The notes below the pieces were generated by a model. It worked only from the letters and a program-made list of their open reading frames with translations, made no database searches and was not told the DNA's origin. Below are positions 8,448 to 16,472 of a DNA stretch of 64,000 nucleotides, one piece after another. A program made the translations under genes and the position numbers. The DNA lies in NCBI RefSeq assembly GCF_024343575.1, contig NZ_RJUA01000112.1, forward strand, positions 1-64,000, written 5' to 3'. Source of the stretch: Lacihabitans sp. LS3-19. Lineage in GTDB: Bacteria; Bacteroidota; Bacteroidia; Cytophagales; Spirosomataceae. Position 1 is the first letter of the stretch, and each line of letters starts with the position of its first letter.

Positions 8448-8770
8448 TTATTTTGTTTTAAATATATAATTTGTAATTGTGTACTTTCAATAAAAACAGT
8501 ATCAGAAAAGTATCCTTCTTTCGAAAATTCAAGATTAAACTCGGGGCATTTCCCACGGGCTCTGCCTATTTCTACTTTATCAAAAACACCATCACTTTTA
8601 GTTTTTTCTCCTTCTTCCGAATCGATTAAATTTCTCACTAAAACCCCTTCCAAAGGCAGCTTTGAATCTGCATCCAAAACCGTTCCTTTTGCTGTTACCA
8701 TGCAATCGCAGGACAAGACAATGCAAATTGGGCTGACTTTGAGAATACATTTGAGAAAGGCTTGCATCAT
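8444..8770 (-). CDS. small lipoprotein with carboxypeptidase-regulatory-like domain
   Basis: A 108-residue protein with a hydrophobic N-terminus and a plausible lipobox ending VLSC at residue 21, so probably membrane-anchored. The rest matches the transthyretin-like regulatory domain found at the start of many Bacteroidota surface proteins: KGTVLDADSKLPLEGVLVRN, then SDGVFDKVEIG and LEFSKEGY. Here it stands alone. The start ATG follows the stop of the Gfo/Idh/MocA gene with no gap and its stop overlaps the aldo/keto reductase start by 4 bp, so it is firmly inside the operon. The role is unknown; the position suggests an accessory envelope part of the same pathway. Confidence 0.75.
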   Translation of the reverse strand: MMQAFLKCILKVSPICIVLSCDCMVTAKGTVLDADSKLPLEGVLVRNLIDSEEGEKTKSDGVFDKVEIGRARGKCPEFNLEFSKEGYFSDTVFIESTQLQIIYLKQNK

Positions 8771-10069
8771 TTAAACTTTTTCGGGCACTACAAAAGGTGC
8801 TCTGTATTTTCTTGTGAGCATTTCATTCGCTTTTTTATCGTCCACAAATTTCTCTTTTACTGGATCAAAATCCAAGGTTCTTCCTAATCTGTAAGAAATA
8901 TTACCCAAATGTGCTAAACTAGCGGCCAAATGTGCAGTTTCCACAGGACCATTAAGATGTTTTTTGTCTTGAGTTCGAACCGCCTCCACAAAATTCAAAT
9001 AGTGATCACCACCTTCTTTCCGAGCTGGACCAGGTTCTCTATTTTTACCTAAAAATGTCTTGTAGTCGTTATAGCCATTAATGACCATATAGCCCTTATC
9101 ACCATAAAATATATTGCCAATTTCTACGCCATCCTCTTTGTTGGTCATCCATGGACGAACCTCAAACTGCAATATTTTATTTTCTTTGGTGTATTGATAA
9201 GAGGATGTCAAATATTCAGGCGTTTCTTTACAATCGTCCCAAAGGTATTTTCCGCCATTTGAACTTATTCTATCAGGCAAACCAACATCCAAGCCCCACA
9301 TAGCGAGGTCTGTTTCGTGTATTCCTTGATTGCCTATATCACCATTGCCGTAGTCCCAAAACCAATGCCAGTTGTAGTGAACATAGTTTTTGGAAAATGC
9401 TTTTTCTTGGGCTGGCCCCTGCCAAAGGTTCCAATCAAGCCCTTCTGGTACTGCTGAATTCCCTTGGCTACCGATATCTGGCCTCCACTTATAAACTATT
9501 CCTTTAGCCATGTAAACTTTACCTATCAATCCGTCACGAAGATGTTTTATTCCTTCTTGGATAGCCACTGAGCTACGCAATTGCACACCATGCTGTACAA
9601 TACGCTTGTATTTATCCGCAGCAGCAATCAACTGGCGACCTTCAAATACATTGTGACAAGCTGGTTTCTCTACATACACATCTTTGCCAGCCTGCATTGC
9701 CCAAATAGCCGCCAAGGCATGCCAGTGATTAGGTGTAGCTATACTTACTGCATCAATATTTTTATCCTCGTACACTTTTCTGAGGTCTTGCTCAGTACTT
9801 ACTTTTTTATTGTATTTGGTTTCAAATTCAGTCGCTCTGTCTTTCAATACTACTTTGTCAACATCACAAAGTGTTGCGACCTCCACATTTGGTAAATTCA
9901 TAAAACCTTTGATGTGGTCTTTTCCTCGACCGTTCACACCAATTACAGCCACCCTCAAGCGGTCATTAGCTCCAAATGCAGCGGAAGGTATTAATGTTGG
10001 AATAGCGTAAGCCACTACAGTAGCTGGCAAAGCAGTTTTTAGAAGATCTCTTCTTGTAAATTTTTTCAT
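8771..10069 (-). CDS. Tat-exported Gfo/Idh/MocA-family oxidoreductase
   Basis: A 432-residue NAD(P)-dependent dehydrogenase of sugars or sugar derivatives. The N-terminus is a twin-arginine signal (TRRDLLK, R6-R7, then a hydrophobic stretch to SAAFGAN), so it should be folded with its cofactor and exported to the periplasm. The Rossmann domain starts at about residue 38 (VAVIGVNGRGKDHI), with ATPNHWHA and the family's EKPACHN (134-140). The C-terminal half carries GNGDIGNQGIHETDLAMWGL, typical of the exported subfamily common in Bacteroidota. Family members act on glycosides, some by making 3-keto sugars. It follows the SDR gene after 150 bp that hold two hairpins. Substrate unknown. Confidence 0.9.
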   Translation of the reverse strand: MKKFTRRDLLKTALPATVVAYAIPTLIPSAAFGANDRLRVAVIGVNGRGKDHIKGFMNLPNVEVATLCDVDKVVLKDRATEFETKYNKKVSTEQDLRKVYEDKNIDAVSIATPNHWHALAAIWAMQAGKDVYVEKPACHNVFEGRQLIAAADKYKRIVQHGVQLRSSVAIQEGIKHLRDGLIGKVYMAKGIVYKWRPDIGSQGNSAVPEGLDWNLWQGPAQEKAFSKNYVHYNWHWFWDYGNGDIGNQGIHETDLAMWGLDVGLPDRISSNGGKYLWDDCKETPEYLTSSYQYTKENKILQFEVRPWMTNKEDGVEIGNIFYGDKGYMVINGYNDYKTFLGKNREPGPARKEGGDHYLNFVEAVRTQDKKHLNGPVETAHLAASLAHLGNISYRLGRTLDFDPVKEKFVDDKKANEMLTRKYRAPFVVPEKV

Positions 10070-10133
10070 TTATGGTTGAATATTTGTTAGGTTAAATTTA
10101 CATTTAATATTTTGTAAATCTCCAAATTGGTGG

Positions 10134-10152
10134 GGCAATTTTTAAAATTGCC
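10134..10152. other. 19-bp perfect palindrome between SDR and Gfo/Idh genes
   Basis: GGCAATTTT (10134-10142) and AAAATTGCC (10144-10152) flank one base. It lacks a T-run on the minus strand, so it is more likely an operator or RNA stem than a terminator. Confidence 0.4.
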
Positions 10153-10192
10153 TTAACAATATTCAATTACTAAATTTTTTATTTACTAATTT

Positions 10193-10213
10193 GTTCAAAT
10201 TGGAAATTTGAAC
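10193..10213 (-). other. hairpin directly after the SDR stop codon
   Basis: The arms GTTCAAATT (10193-10201) and AATTTGAAC (10205-10213) form a perfect 9-bp stem with a 3-nt loop, 6 bp past the SDR stop. There is no T-tract, so it may be an RNA-stabilising or attenuating stem that sets the ratio of upstream to downstream operon products. Confidence 0.4.
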
Positions 10214-10219
10214 CACAGA

Positions 10220-10990
10220 TTACAACCGTGCCACCGTCAAGCCACCATCTACCAAAAAAACCTGCCCAGTAGAATATAAGAAATTTCCTTGAGCAATAGC
10301 CGCCACTGCTTTACCAACATCTTCTGGCAACCCCCATCTTTTGGTTAAACAAAGGCCATCTTCTATCAAATCATCATATTTCTGGCTTACTTTTTCAGTC
10401 ATATCTGTTTTTATAATACCCGGACGAACCTCAAAAACAGGAATCCCAACTTCGGCCATTCTAACCGCAAAAAGCTGCGTAGCCATTGCCACACCAGCTT
10501 TTGAAATACAATACTCACCTCTGTTTATTGAAGCCACAGTTGCAGAAATTGAAGAAACATTGATGATGCTTCCTTCAAAACTTGCGTCCTTTTGTTTTTG
10601 CTCCAACATCCAATTAGCTACAGATTGACTTAAAAAAAATGGCCCTTTTAAATTGGTATTGATTATGTTTTCAAAGCTTTCTTCAGACATTTCCAAAAGG
10701 TCTCTTCGCTCTTTTGGGGCTATGCCTGCATTGTTTACCAAGACATTTAATTTGCTAAAATTTGTTTTTATTTTTTCTAAAACTGCCTCTCTATCTTCTT
10801 TTTTTGAGATATCTCCTTGGCAATAAATTACATCTGCTCCCAATTCTTTTAAGTCTGCTAAAACAGATTCCACATCATTTTCGCTCCGCATACCATTTAT
10901 GGCTAAATCAAAACCGCCAATTGCCATTTTTTGAGCAATCCCTAAGCCTATTCCCCTTGTGCCACCCGTAATTAAGGCTACTTTTTTCAT
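10220..10990 (-). CDS. short-chain dehydrogenase/reductase (3-ketoacyl-ACP-reductase-like)
   Basis: A 256-residue classical SDR. The Rossmann motif TGGTRGIG lies at residues 8-15, NNAGIAP at 86-92, the catalytic Ser in INVSSISA (about 146-147), and the Y160-x-x-x-K164 pair in GEYCISKAG. FLVDGG near the C-terminus is also typical. Automatic pipelines often call such proteins FabG, but the neighbours (GH88-like hydrolase, OYE-type reductase, Gfo/Idh/MocA) argue for a sugar-derived substrate. Its ATG overlaps the stop of the OYE-type gene by 4 bp, so the two are translationally coupled. Confidence 0.9.
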   Translation of the reverse strand: MKKVALITGGTRGIGLGIAQKMAIGGFDLAINGMRSENDVESVLADLKELGADVIYCQGDISKKEDREAVLEKIKTNFSKLNVLVNNAGIAPKERRDLLEMSEESFENIINTNLKGPFFLSQSVANWMLEQKQKDASFEGSIINVSSISATVASINRGEYCISKAGVAMATQLFAVRMAEVGIPVFEVRPGIIKTDMTEKVSQKYDDLIEDGLCLTKRWGLPEDVGKAVAAIAQGNFLYSTGQVFLVDGGLTVARL

Positions 10991-12438
10991 AGCTTTTCCT
11001 TTATTTCTTTTAGTGTAATTTGCTCAGGTAACGTTTTATATAAAGGATCCAAAGGGTAACAACCTGAAACTAACCCATTACGTGGGGCAGTAGTACAGTC
11101 AGAAAAAGTTCTACACAACAATTTCCTCTCAGTAGGTTGATTGCTAAGCATATCGTCAGCCATAGTCGGATATGATAACACCATCCTTCCAAAGCCAACC
11201 GAATCTACCATCTTATTTCGTAGAACATATTGAGCAACGTTTGGCAACCATTCCTGCAAATACGAATATCCCGAACCTACTATCACTAAGTTTGGAAAAT
11301 CCTTTTTCAGATCCGCCACAACATTTATCATTCGGGCCACGCCCAAAAGTGGCTCCTCTGGTGCTTGATACCCATCAGATGGTGGAAATAATGCCGGACG
11401 TGTAACATGCGGATTATAATAAGGACTCGACAATGTAATACAAACCAACTGAATATCAAGCTCTTCCAAAAGAGCTAAAAACTTTCTCGGTTCTTCTAAA
11501 TCTATATTTAAACCTGTCTCATCACATCCAAAAGCGTATTTATATTTTTCGTTTTCTGCCAAATCTGGCGTCCCAATTCCGTCAGTTCCTTTTTTGAAAG
11601 GTGCAAAATCTATTGCACTTAACCTTACCCCTATCTCCAATCCTGGAGCTTCTTTTCTGATTCCTGCAACTATATTCTTTAAAAACCTGGTTCGGTTTTC
11701 AAAACTCCCACCATATTTTCCATCTCTATCGACTGCACTCAAAAACTCATGTCCCAGATATCCATGGCAATGTTTGATATCCACAAAATGATAGCCTGCT
11801 TTTTGAGCTAATACAGCTGCTTTAACAAAATCTGCTACCAAAGCGTCAACTTCATCGTCAGTCATTGGAGCATTATCTGCTGCCACATGAAACTTTTCGT
11901 CTAACTTTGGATGATTATAGGCTATTTTCGACTCAAACTTTGTGTTATCATTGGGTTTGCAAAAACGTCCCGAATGTGTCAGCTGCAAGCCCACCAAAAG
12001 GTCTTCAGAAGTACCATATTTTTCAGCATGTTTATCCAAAACCATTTGAAGCATTTCTTGCAAATCGCCAATATTTGCTTCGTTTATAGTTAATTGCCTC
12101 GGATTTGCCCTTCCTTCGTTCGTAACTGCCACAGCCTCGCAACCCCAAAGTAATTTAGCCCCAGAAATGGCAAAATTCTCCCAACGTTTTTTTGTAAAAT
12201 GCGTAGGTTTTCCGTCAGCCGTGCCGTCCCAACCTTCCATTGGCAAAATTGATAAACTGTTGCCAATCGTCTTACCTGATTTCAATTGGATGGATTTATT
12301 GAAAGGAGAGCTTTCTTTGGGCAGTATTTCGGCATCAAATTTCAAATCTACATTATTGTCATGTAAATATTTTTCAAAATCTGCCGCTGTTTTTAATTGG
12401 GCAACTCTGCTGTATTTTGGTTTAAATTTTCCGGTCAT
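10987..12438 (-). CDS. NADH:flavin oxidoreductase of the Old Yellow Enzyme family
   Basis: A 483-residue FMN-dependent TIM-barrel reductase. Family signatures are LLWGCEAVAVTNEGRANPRQL, LQLTHSGRFCKP, HCHGYLGHEFLS (the active-site His pair region) and GGSFENRTRFLKNIV. The C-terminal part (VGFGRMVLSYPTMADDML...CRTFSDC) matches the FMN-phosphate end of the barrel. There is no second pyridine-nucleotide domain, unlike the longer dienoyl-CoA reductase type. The enzyme would reduce an activated C=C bond. Placed between a GH88-like hydrolase, which makes unsaturated uronates, and an SDR, it could act on an unsaturated keto-sugar product; that is inference. Confidence 0.88.
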   Translation of the reverse strand: MTGKFKPKYSRVAQLKTAADFEKYLHDNNVDLKFDAEILPKESSPFNKSIQLKSGKTIGNSLSILPMEGWDGTADGKPTHFTKKRWENFAISGAKLLWGCEAVAVTNEGRANPRQLTINEANIGDLQEMLQMVLDKHAEKYGTSEDLLVGLQLTHSGRFCKPNDNTKFESKIAYNHPKLDEKFHVAADNAPMTDDEVDALVADFVKAAVLAQKAGYHFVDIKHCHGYLGHEFLSAVDRDGKYGGSFENRTRFLKNIVAGIRKEAPGLEIGVRLSAIDFAPFKKGTDGIGTPDLAENEKYKYAFGCDETGLNIDLEEPRKFLALLEELDIQLVCITLSSPYYNPHVTRPALFPPSDGYQAPEEPLLGVARMINVVADLKKDFPNLVIVGSGYSYLQEWLPNVAQYVLRNKMVDSVGFGRMVLSYPTMADDMLSNQPTERKLLCRTFSDCTTAPRNGLVSGCYPLDPLYKTLPEQITLKEIKEKL

Positions 12439-12453
12439 TTTTGGGATGAATAA

Positions 12454-13842
12454 TTACTTAGGCAAACAATTAAAAAAAGTATAATACGGTTCATTATTTA
12501 ATGTTTTTTGGAGATATAGGGCGACTTCTCTGAAATGGTAATCTCCCCACATGCACGACTCACCATAAGGAATTTTGCTTCCCTCTGGCACAAAATCCCA
12601 GCCGTTTGGATGATGATAAATAGTATGTAAAAGTAAACCTTGGTGATTTTTATCGGTACTCAAATAGGGTTCTTCCAATAATGAGTTCATCACCGTCAGC
12701 CCTGCTTGCCAGTATTTATTTCCATCTTCCGCATCTCCGTTTTCTTTTAAATACTTACCCAATCGCAACAATCCTTGTGCGGCAATGGCCGAAGCCGAAC
12801 TATCTACAGGCTCGTGATCGTTAAAAGGATTGGCTTTTTGGTATAGATAATCACCCAATTTGTGCAAATTCGGAGCACCTGTATCCCAATATGTTATACC
12901 ATCAATTGGGGTATTTTCAATATAGAAATCACAAGTGGCTTTTGCTGCTTTCAGCATCTTATTTGTGATGTAAGTCCTACCTCCTATTGCTTCTAATTCT
13001 TCGCCGTCTAAAATCTCCAAACATTCTAGTTGCTCTGCAAAGCCACAAATAGCCCAAGCTAAACCACGTGTCCATGTACTGAAACCAGTATACCCTTGTT
13101 GTGAATTTGGACAACGATAATTTCCATCTTTTACATTAAAAATACACTCATGAGCCGTTCGGCCCCAAGCATCATAAATATCTCGGCCTTCGCCATAGAA
13201 AACAGAAAAATTTGCAGTTGCCTCAATATGTTTTAATGCTCGTTCTAAAAGACTAATTTTAGCATCGCCTTCTCCCTGAAACACATGGCCTAGTTGATGA
13301 CTAATTATCAATGCCCTACATGACCTAATAGTGTCCACAAAAAGCGAATGTGCTCCATTGAAAGAATGAATATATCCGCCGTCGTTCTTGATATCAGTCC
13401 ATCGGCTAGCCTGCACTGCACCCGAAATTTTCAGGGCCAATTCGTAGAAATTTTTCTCCCAATCATTTTGTTCGATTTTCCCCTCACGCATCAACCTTAA
13501 CAGATTACCATAGGTACTTACATTGTTAAATCCATGATCGTGCACTCCAATATGACTGATATGCGGAGCCATTTTCTCAAGCGTTTTCTTTCGACCGATC
13601 TCTAAAAATTCACTTTCGCCAGTTGCATCAAATTGCAAAATAGCCGAGCCATATTGAAACCCTTGCGTCCATTCTGTCCAACCTCGGGTGGTGTATTTAC
13701 CGTTTCTTGTAAAAACTGGCGAACCATCATTTTCATCGTATTCGGCTTGGATGGCCAAAATTTTCTCGCCAGAAAGTTTCCAAAATTTCTCTAATTTGGC
13801 CTGCAAATCCTGCACACTTAACTCGTAATCTATTTTTACCAT
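12454..13842 (-). CDS. GH88-like unsaturated glucuronyl hydrolase
   Basis: A 462-residue (alpha/alpha)6-barrel hydrolase of the GH88/GH105 group, which removes a 4,5-unsaturated uronic acid from the oligosaccharides made by polysaccharide lyases. Supporting stretches: SFNGAHSLFVDTIRSC, YGEGRDIYDAWGRTAHECI, QQGYTGFSTWTRGLAWAICGF (the family's W-x-RG-x-AW motif), WDTGAPN and DSSASAIAAQGLLRLG. No signal peptide is present, so it is cytoplasmic. It is first in a minus-strand set with the OYE, SDR, Gfo/Idh/MocA and AKR genes. A 21-bp inverted repeat lies 20 bp before the ATG. GH88 is preferred over GH105 by overall wording; the exact linkage is unknown. Confidence 0.85.
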   Translation of the reverse strand: MVKIDYELSVQDLQAKLEKFWKLSGEKILAIQAEYDENDGSPVFTRNGKYTTRGWTEWTQGFQYGSAILQFDATGESEFLEIGRKKTLEKMAPHISHIGVHDHGFNNVSTYGNLLRLMREGKIEQNDWEKNFYELALKISGAVQASRWTDIKNDGGYIHSFNGAHSLFVDTIRSCRALIISHQLGHVFQGEGDAKISLLERALKHIEATANFSVFYGEGRDIYDAWGRTAHECIFNVKDGNYRCPNSQQGYTGFSTWTRGLAWAICGFAEQLECLEILDGEELEAIGGRTYITNKMLKAAKATCDFYIENTPIDGITYWDTGAPNLHKLGDYLYQKANPFNDHEPVDSSASAIAAQGLLRLGKYLKENGDAEDGNKYWQAGLTVMNSLLEEPYLSTDKNHQGLLLHTIYHHPNGWDFVPEGSKIPYGESCMWGDYHFREVALYLQKTLNNEPYYTFFNCLPK

Positions 13843-13861
13843 TATATAGTGAAAGAAGAAA

Positions 13862-13882
13862 TTGTAGATTTGTCATCTACAA
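13862..13882 (-). promoter_or_regulatory. inverted repeat in the leader of the GH88-like operon
   Basis: TTGTAGAT (13862-13869) and ATCTACAA (13875-13882) are perfect 8-bp arms around TTGTC. The position just before the start codon suits an operator or a leader stem. No phylum-type promoter is evident next to it. Confidence 0.45.
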
Positions 13883-14021
13883 GATTCTAGTATTTTATTT
13901 AAAGTCTTATTCTAAAGCGAATATTGTCAGTAAATTTAGAAATCCAAAGCAATAATTGAATTAAAACCTTTGATGTTTTTGTTATAAAAACAATCAATCT
14001 ATCAAAAAAAGAGAAAATAGT

Positions 14022-14474
14022 ATGAAAAATGTCTTGTTAATAATATTTGTGTTGGGTGCTATGGCTTATTTATATTTTAGAAATAACCCAAAAGTTGATT
14101 TTAAAGAAGACTTAGCAGGAGGAATACATTTCCAAAAAGGCAACTGGCAGCAGACATTGGATTTGGCAAAAAAAGAAAACAAAATGGTATTCTTGGATAT
14201 TTATGCTACTTGGTGTGGGCCTTGTAAGCAACTCAAAAAATACACTTTTGCAGACAAAACCGCAGGGGAGTTTTTTAATGCAAACTTCATAAACATGGCA
14301 TTAGACGGTGAGCAAGAAGAAGGAGCCATATTAGCACAGCAATTTGGCATCAGAGCCTACCCAACCCTTATGTTTGTAAGCCCAGAAGGTGAACTTATTA
14401 CAAAATCTCCAGGATTCCGCACACCGAATGATTTGATAAAATTGGGAAAAGAGATATTGGAAGGAAGACAGTAA
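14022..14474 (+). CDS. membrane-anchored or exported thioredoxin-family protein
   Basis: A 150-residue protein with an N-terminal hydrophobic helix (about 3-19) that has no clear cleavage site, so it is probably a membrane anchor with the domain in the periplasm. The thioredoxin fold follows, with the redox site WCGPC at residues 64-68 (YATWCGPCKQLKKYTF), the catalytic-side RAYPTLMFVSPEG cis-Pro loop and a C-terminal helix. The spacing KKYTFADKTAGEFFN is typical of the DUF255/thioredoxin_7-like branch. Its role would be thiol reduction in the envelope. It is monocistronic, with a strong terminator beginning 5 bp after the stop. Confidence 0.9.
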   Translation: MKNVLLIIFVLGAMAYLYFRNNPKVDFKEDLAGGIHFQKGNWQQTLDLAKKENKMVFLDIYATWCGPCKQLKKYTFADKTAGEFFNANFINMALDGEQEEGAILAQQFGIRAYPTLMFVSPEGELITKSPGFRTPNDLIKLGKEILEGRQ

Positions 14475-14478
14475 AAAA

Positions 14479-14508
14479 AATCGCGGCTCAAAAACATGAA
14501 CCGCGATT
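14479..14508 (+). terminator. intrinsic terminator after the thioredoxin gene
   Basis: AATCGCGG (14479-14486) pairs with CCGCGATT (14501-14508), with further pairing of TCA and TGA inside the loop. The stem is GC-rich against AT-rich surroundings, but only a short T-stretch follows. Confidence 0.65.
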
Positions 14509-14764
14509 CTGACCCTAATCCCAGTTATTTAATTAAATTCATGTGAAATAAATCACGTTCATTCAAAATAAATTCCACCTATATAGACGCAGATTTGCTT
14601 CGTTTCGATGCTTGCAAGTGCCTGTTTTTTTCAAAAACTTTTTATATCTACCCTTTTGCCAATATCAAAGCCAAAATAATGGTATTTGTAGCCCGCATAA
14701 TTATTTATTTAAAAAAATAAATATATTTACTCTACGATTTTATCATCAAAATAAAACCATCATT

Positions 14765-16408
14765 ATGGATAGAAGGAAATTTATTCAGCTTTCAGGCTTG
14801 AGTATGGGAGCCATGGCCAAGGCAGGATTCCCGATTATAGGGCATGCCGCCACACCAGAACAGTTTTTAGAATCTCCCGCTGACGTAGCTCAGAAAAAGA
14901 GAATGGCGGACATCGCCCTCAATGCAGCCAAAAGCCGTGGAGCCACTTACACCGACGTAAGAATTGGAAGATATTTACAGCAGTATTTGTTTACCAGAGA
15001 AACTAAGGTACAAAACATCGTAAATGCAGAATCATACGGCGTAGGCATCAGAGTGATAGCCAATGGCACATGGGGCTTTTCGGCAACCAGCGATGTTAGT
15101 CCAGAAGGCATAGCAAAATGTGCTGAAACCGCAGTAGCTATAGCTAAGGCCAATGCAAAAATCCAAACCGAACCCGTAATTTTAGCACCACAAAAAGGCG
15201 TTGGAGAGGTAAGTTGGAAAACGCCGATCGTAAAAAATGCATTCGAAATTCCGGTGCAAGAAAAAATAGATTTGCTGATGAATGTAAATTCGGAAGCAAT
15301 GAAAAACGGAGCTGGATTTGTGACTTCTAATTTGTTTTTTGTAAACGAACAAAAATACTTCGCTTCCTCGGATGGCTCATATATCGACCAAGATATTCAC
15401 AGAATCTGGCCGACCTTTACAGTTACGGCAGTAGACAAAGCCGCTGGAAAATTTAAAACCCGTGACGCCATCAGCTCTCCTATGGGCATGGGTTATGAGT
15501 ATTTGGATGGTTTGGCTTCTGAAAAAATTGCAGGGCCAAATGGCCTAATTGGCTACAAAGCATCGTATGATATGGTTGAAGATGCTGTAACTGCTGCTAA
15601 ACAAGCCAAAGAAAAAATGACGGCCAAGTCTGTGGCAGCTGGCAAATACGATTTAGTTCTTGACCCCAACCATCTTGGCTTAACTATTCACGAGTCTGTT
15701 GGGCATCCTTTGGAGCTGGACAGAGTACTAGGATATGAGGCAAATTACGCTGGTACGAGCTTTGCGACTTTGGACAAATGGAAAACGGGCACATTTAATT
15801 ATGGATCAAAAGAAGTAAATATTGTTGCTGACAAAACCCAAGCCCACGCCCTTGGTACAGTAGGTTATGACGATGAAGGTGTACCTTGCAAAGAGTGGGA
15901 TTTGATAAAAGCCGGTATTTTGGTAAACTACCAGGCCATAAGAGATCAGGTGAATATAATTGGTGAAAGTGAATCACATGGGTGTTGCTATGCAGACAAC
16001 TGGGATTCTGTACAGTTTCAAAGAATGGCCAATATTTCGCTTAAACCAGGCAAAGATAAACTCAGTGTTTTGGATATGATTAAAGGTGTAGAAAAAGGCA
16101 TTTATATAGTTGGTCGCGGTTCTTATTCGATTGACCAACAACGTTATAACTTCCAGTTTGGGGGACAGGTTTTCTACGAAATCAAAAACGGAGAAGTAGT
16201 AGGCATGCTCGATGATGTGGCTTATCAGTCTAATACTCAGGAGTTTTGGAACTCTTGCGTTCAGATTTGCGACAAAGACGATTACAGAACTTTCGGGTCG
16301 TTTTTTGATGGGAAAGGGCAACCTTCTCAAATATCAGCGGTTTCGCATGGTAGTTCTACCACGAGATTCAATGGCGTAAATGTTATAAACACTGGAAGAA
16401 AAATATAA
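14765..16408 (+). CDS. tldD: TldD-family metalloprotease, copy 1 (Tat signal)
   Basis: A zinc protease of the TldD/PmbA family (547 residues from ATG 14765) that works with a TldE partner to cut unfolded or modified peptides. A longer frame begins at 14612, but its first 51 codons are atypical, and ATG 14765 begins a twin-arginine signal (MDRRKFIQLSG). The TldD metal site HESVGH is complete (H309, E310, H314), followed by PLELDRVLGYEANYAGTSF. The C-terminal part has GSYSIDQQRYNFQFGG and the SHGSSTTRF end region. The tldE-like gene follows 64 bp downstream. A close paralogue pair lies at 27715-30862. Export by Tat differs from cytoplasmic E. coli TldD. Confidence 0.93.
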   Translation: MDRRKFIQLSGLSMGAMAKAGFPIIGHAATPEQFLESPADVAQKKRMADIALNAAKSRGATYTDVRIGRYLQQYLFTRETKVQNIVNAESYGVGIRVIANGTWGFSATSDVSPEGIAKCAETAVAIAKANAKIQTEPVILAPQKGVGEVSWKTPIVKNAFEIPVQEKIDLLMNVNSEAMKNGAGFVTSNLFFVNEQKYFASSDGSYIDQDIHRIWPTFTVTAVDKAAGKFKTRDAISSPMGMGYEYLDGLASEKIAGPNGLIGYKASYDMVEDAVTAAKQAKEKMTAKSVAAGKYDLVLDPNHLGLTIHESVGHPLELDRVLGYEANYAGTSFATLDKWKTGTFNYGSKEVNIVADKTQAHALGTVGYDDEGVPCKEWDLIKAGILVNYQAIRDQVNIIGESESHGCCYADNWDSVQFQRMANISLKPGKDKLSVLDMIKGVEKGIYIVGRGSYSIDQQRYNFQFGGQVFYEIKNGEVVGMLDDVAYQSNTQEFWNSCVQICDKDDYRTFGSFFDGKGQPSQISAVSHGSSTTRFNGVNVINTGRKI

Positions 16409-16472
16409 AATGTGTCTGGACAAAAGGTCAGATATAAAATACAATCATTTTCAAAATTATAGATTCTAAAAT

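Noticed and set aside
14612-14764. 51-codon N-terminal extension of the first TldD
   Set aside because: The extension has no resemblance to TldD, and the ATG at 14765 begins a twin-arginine signal that the second TldD also has at its very start.
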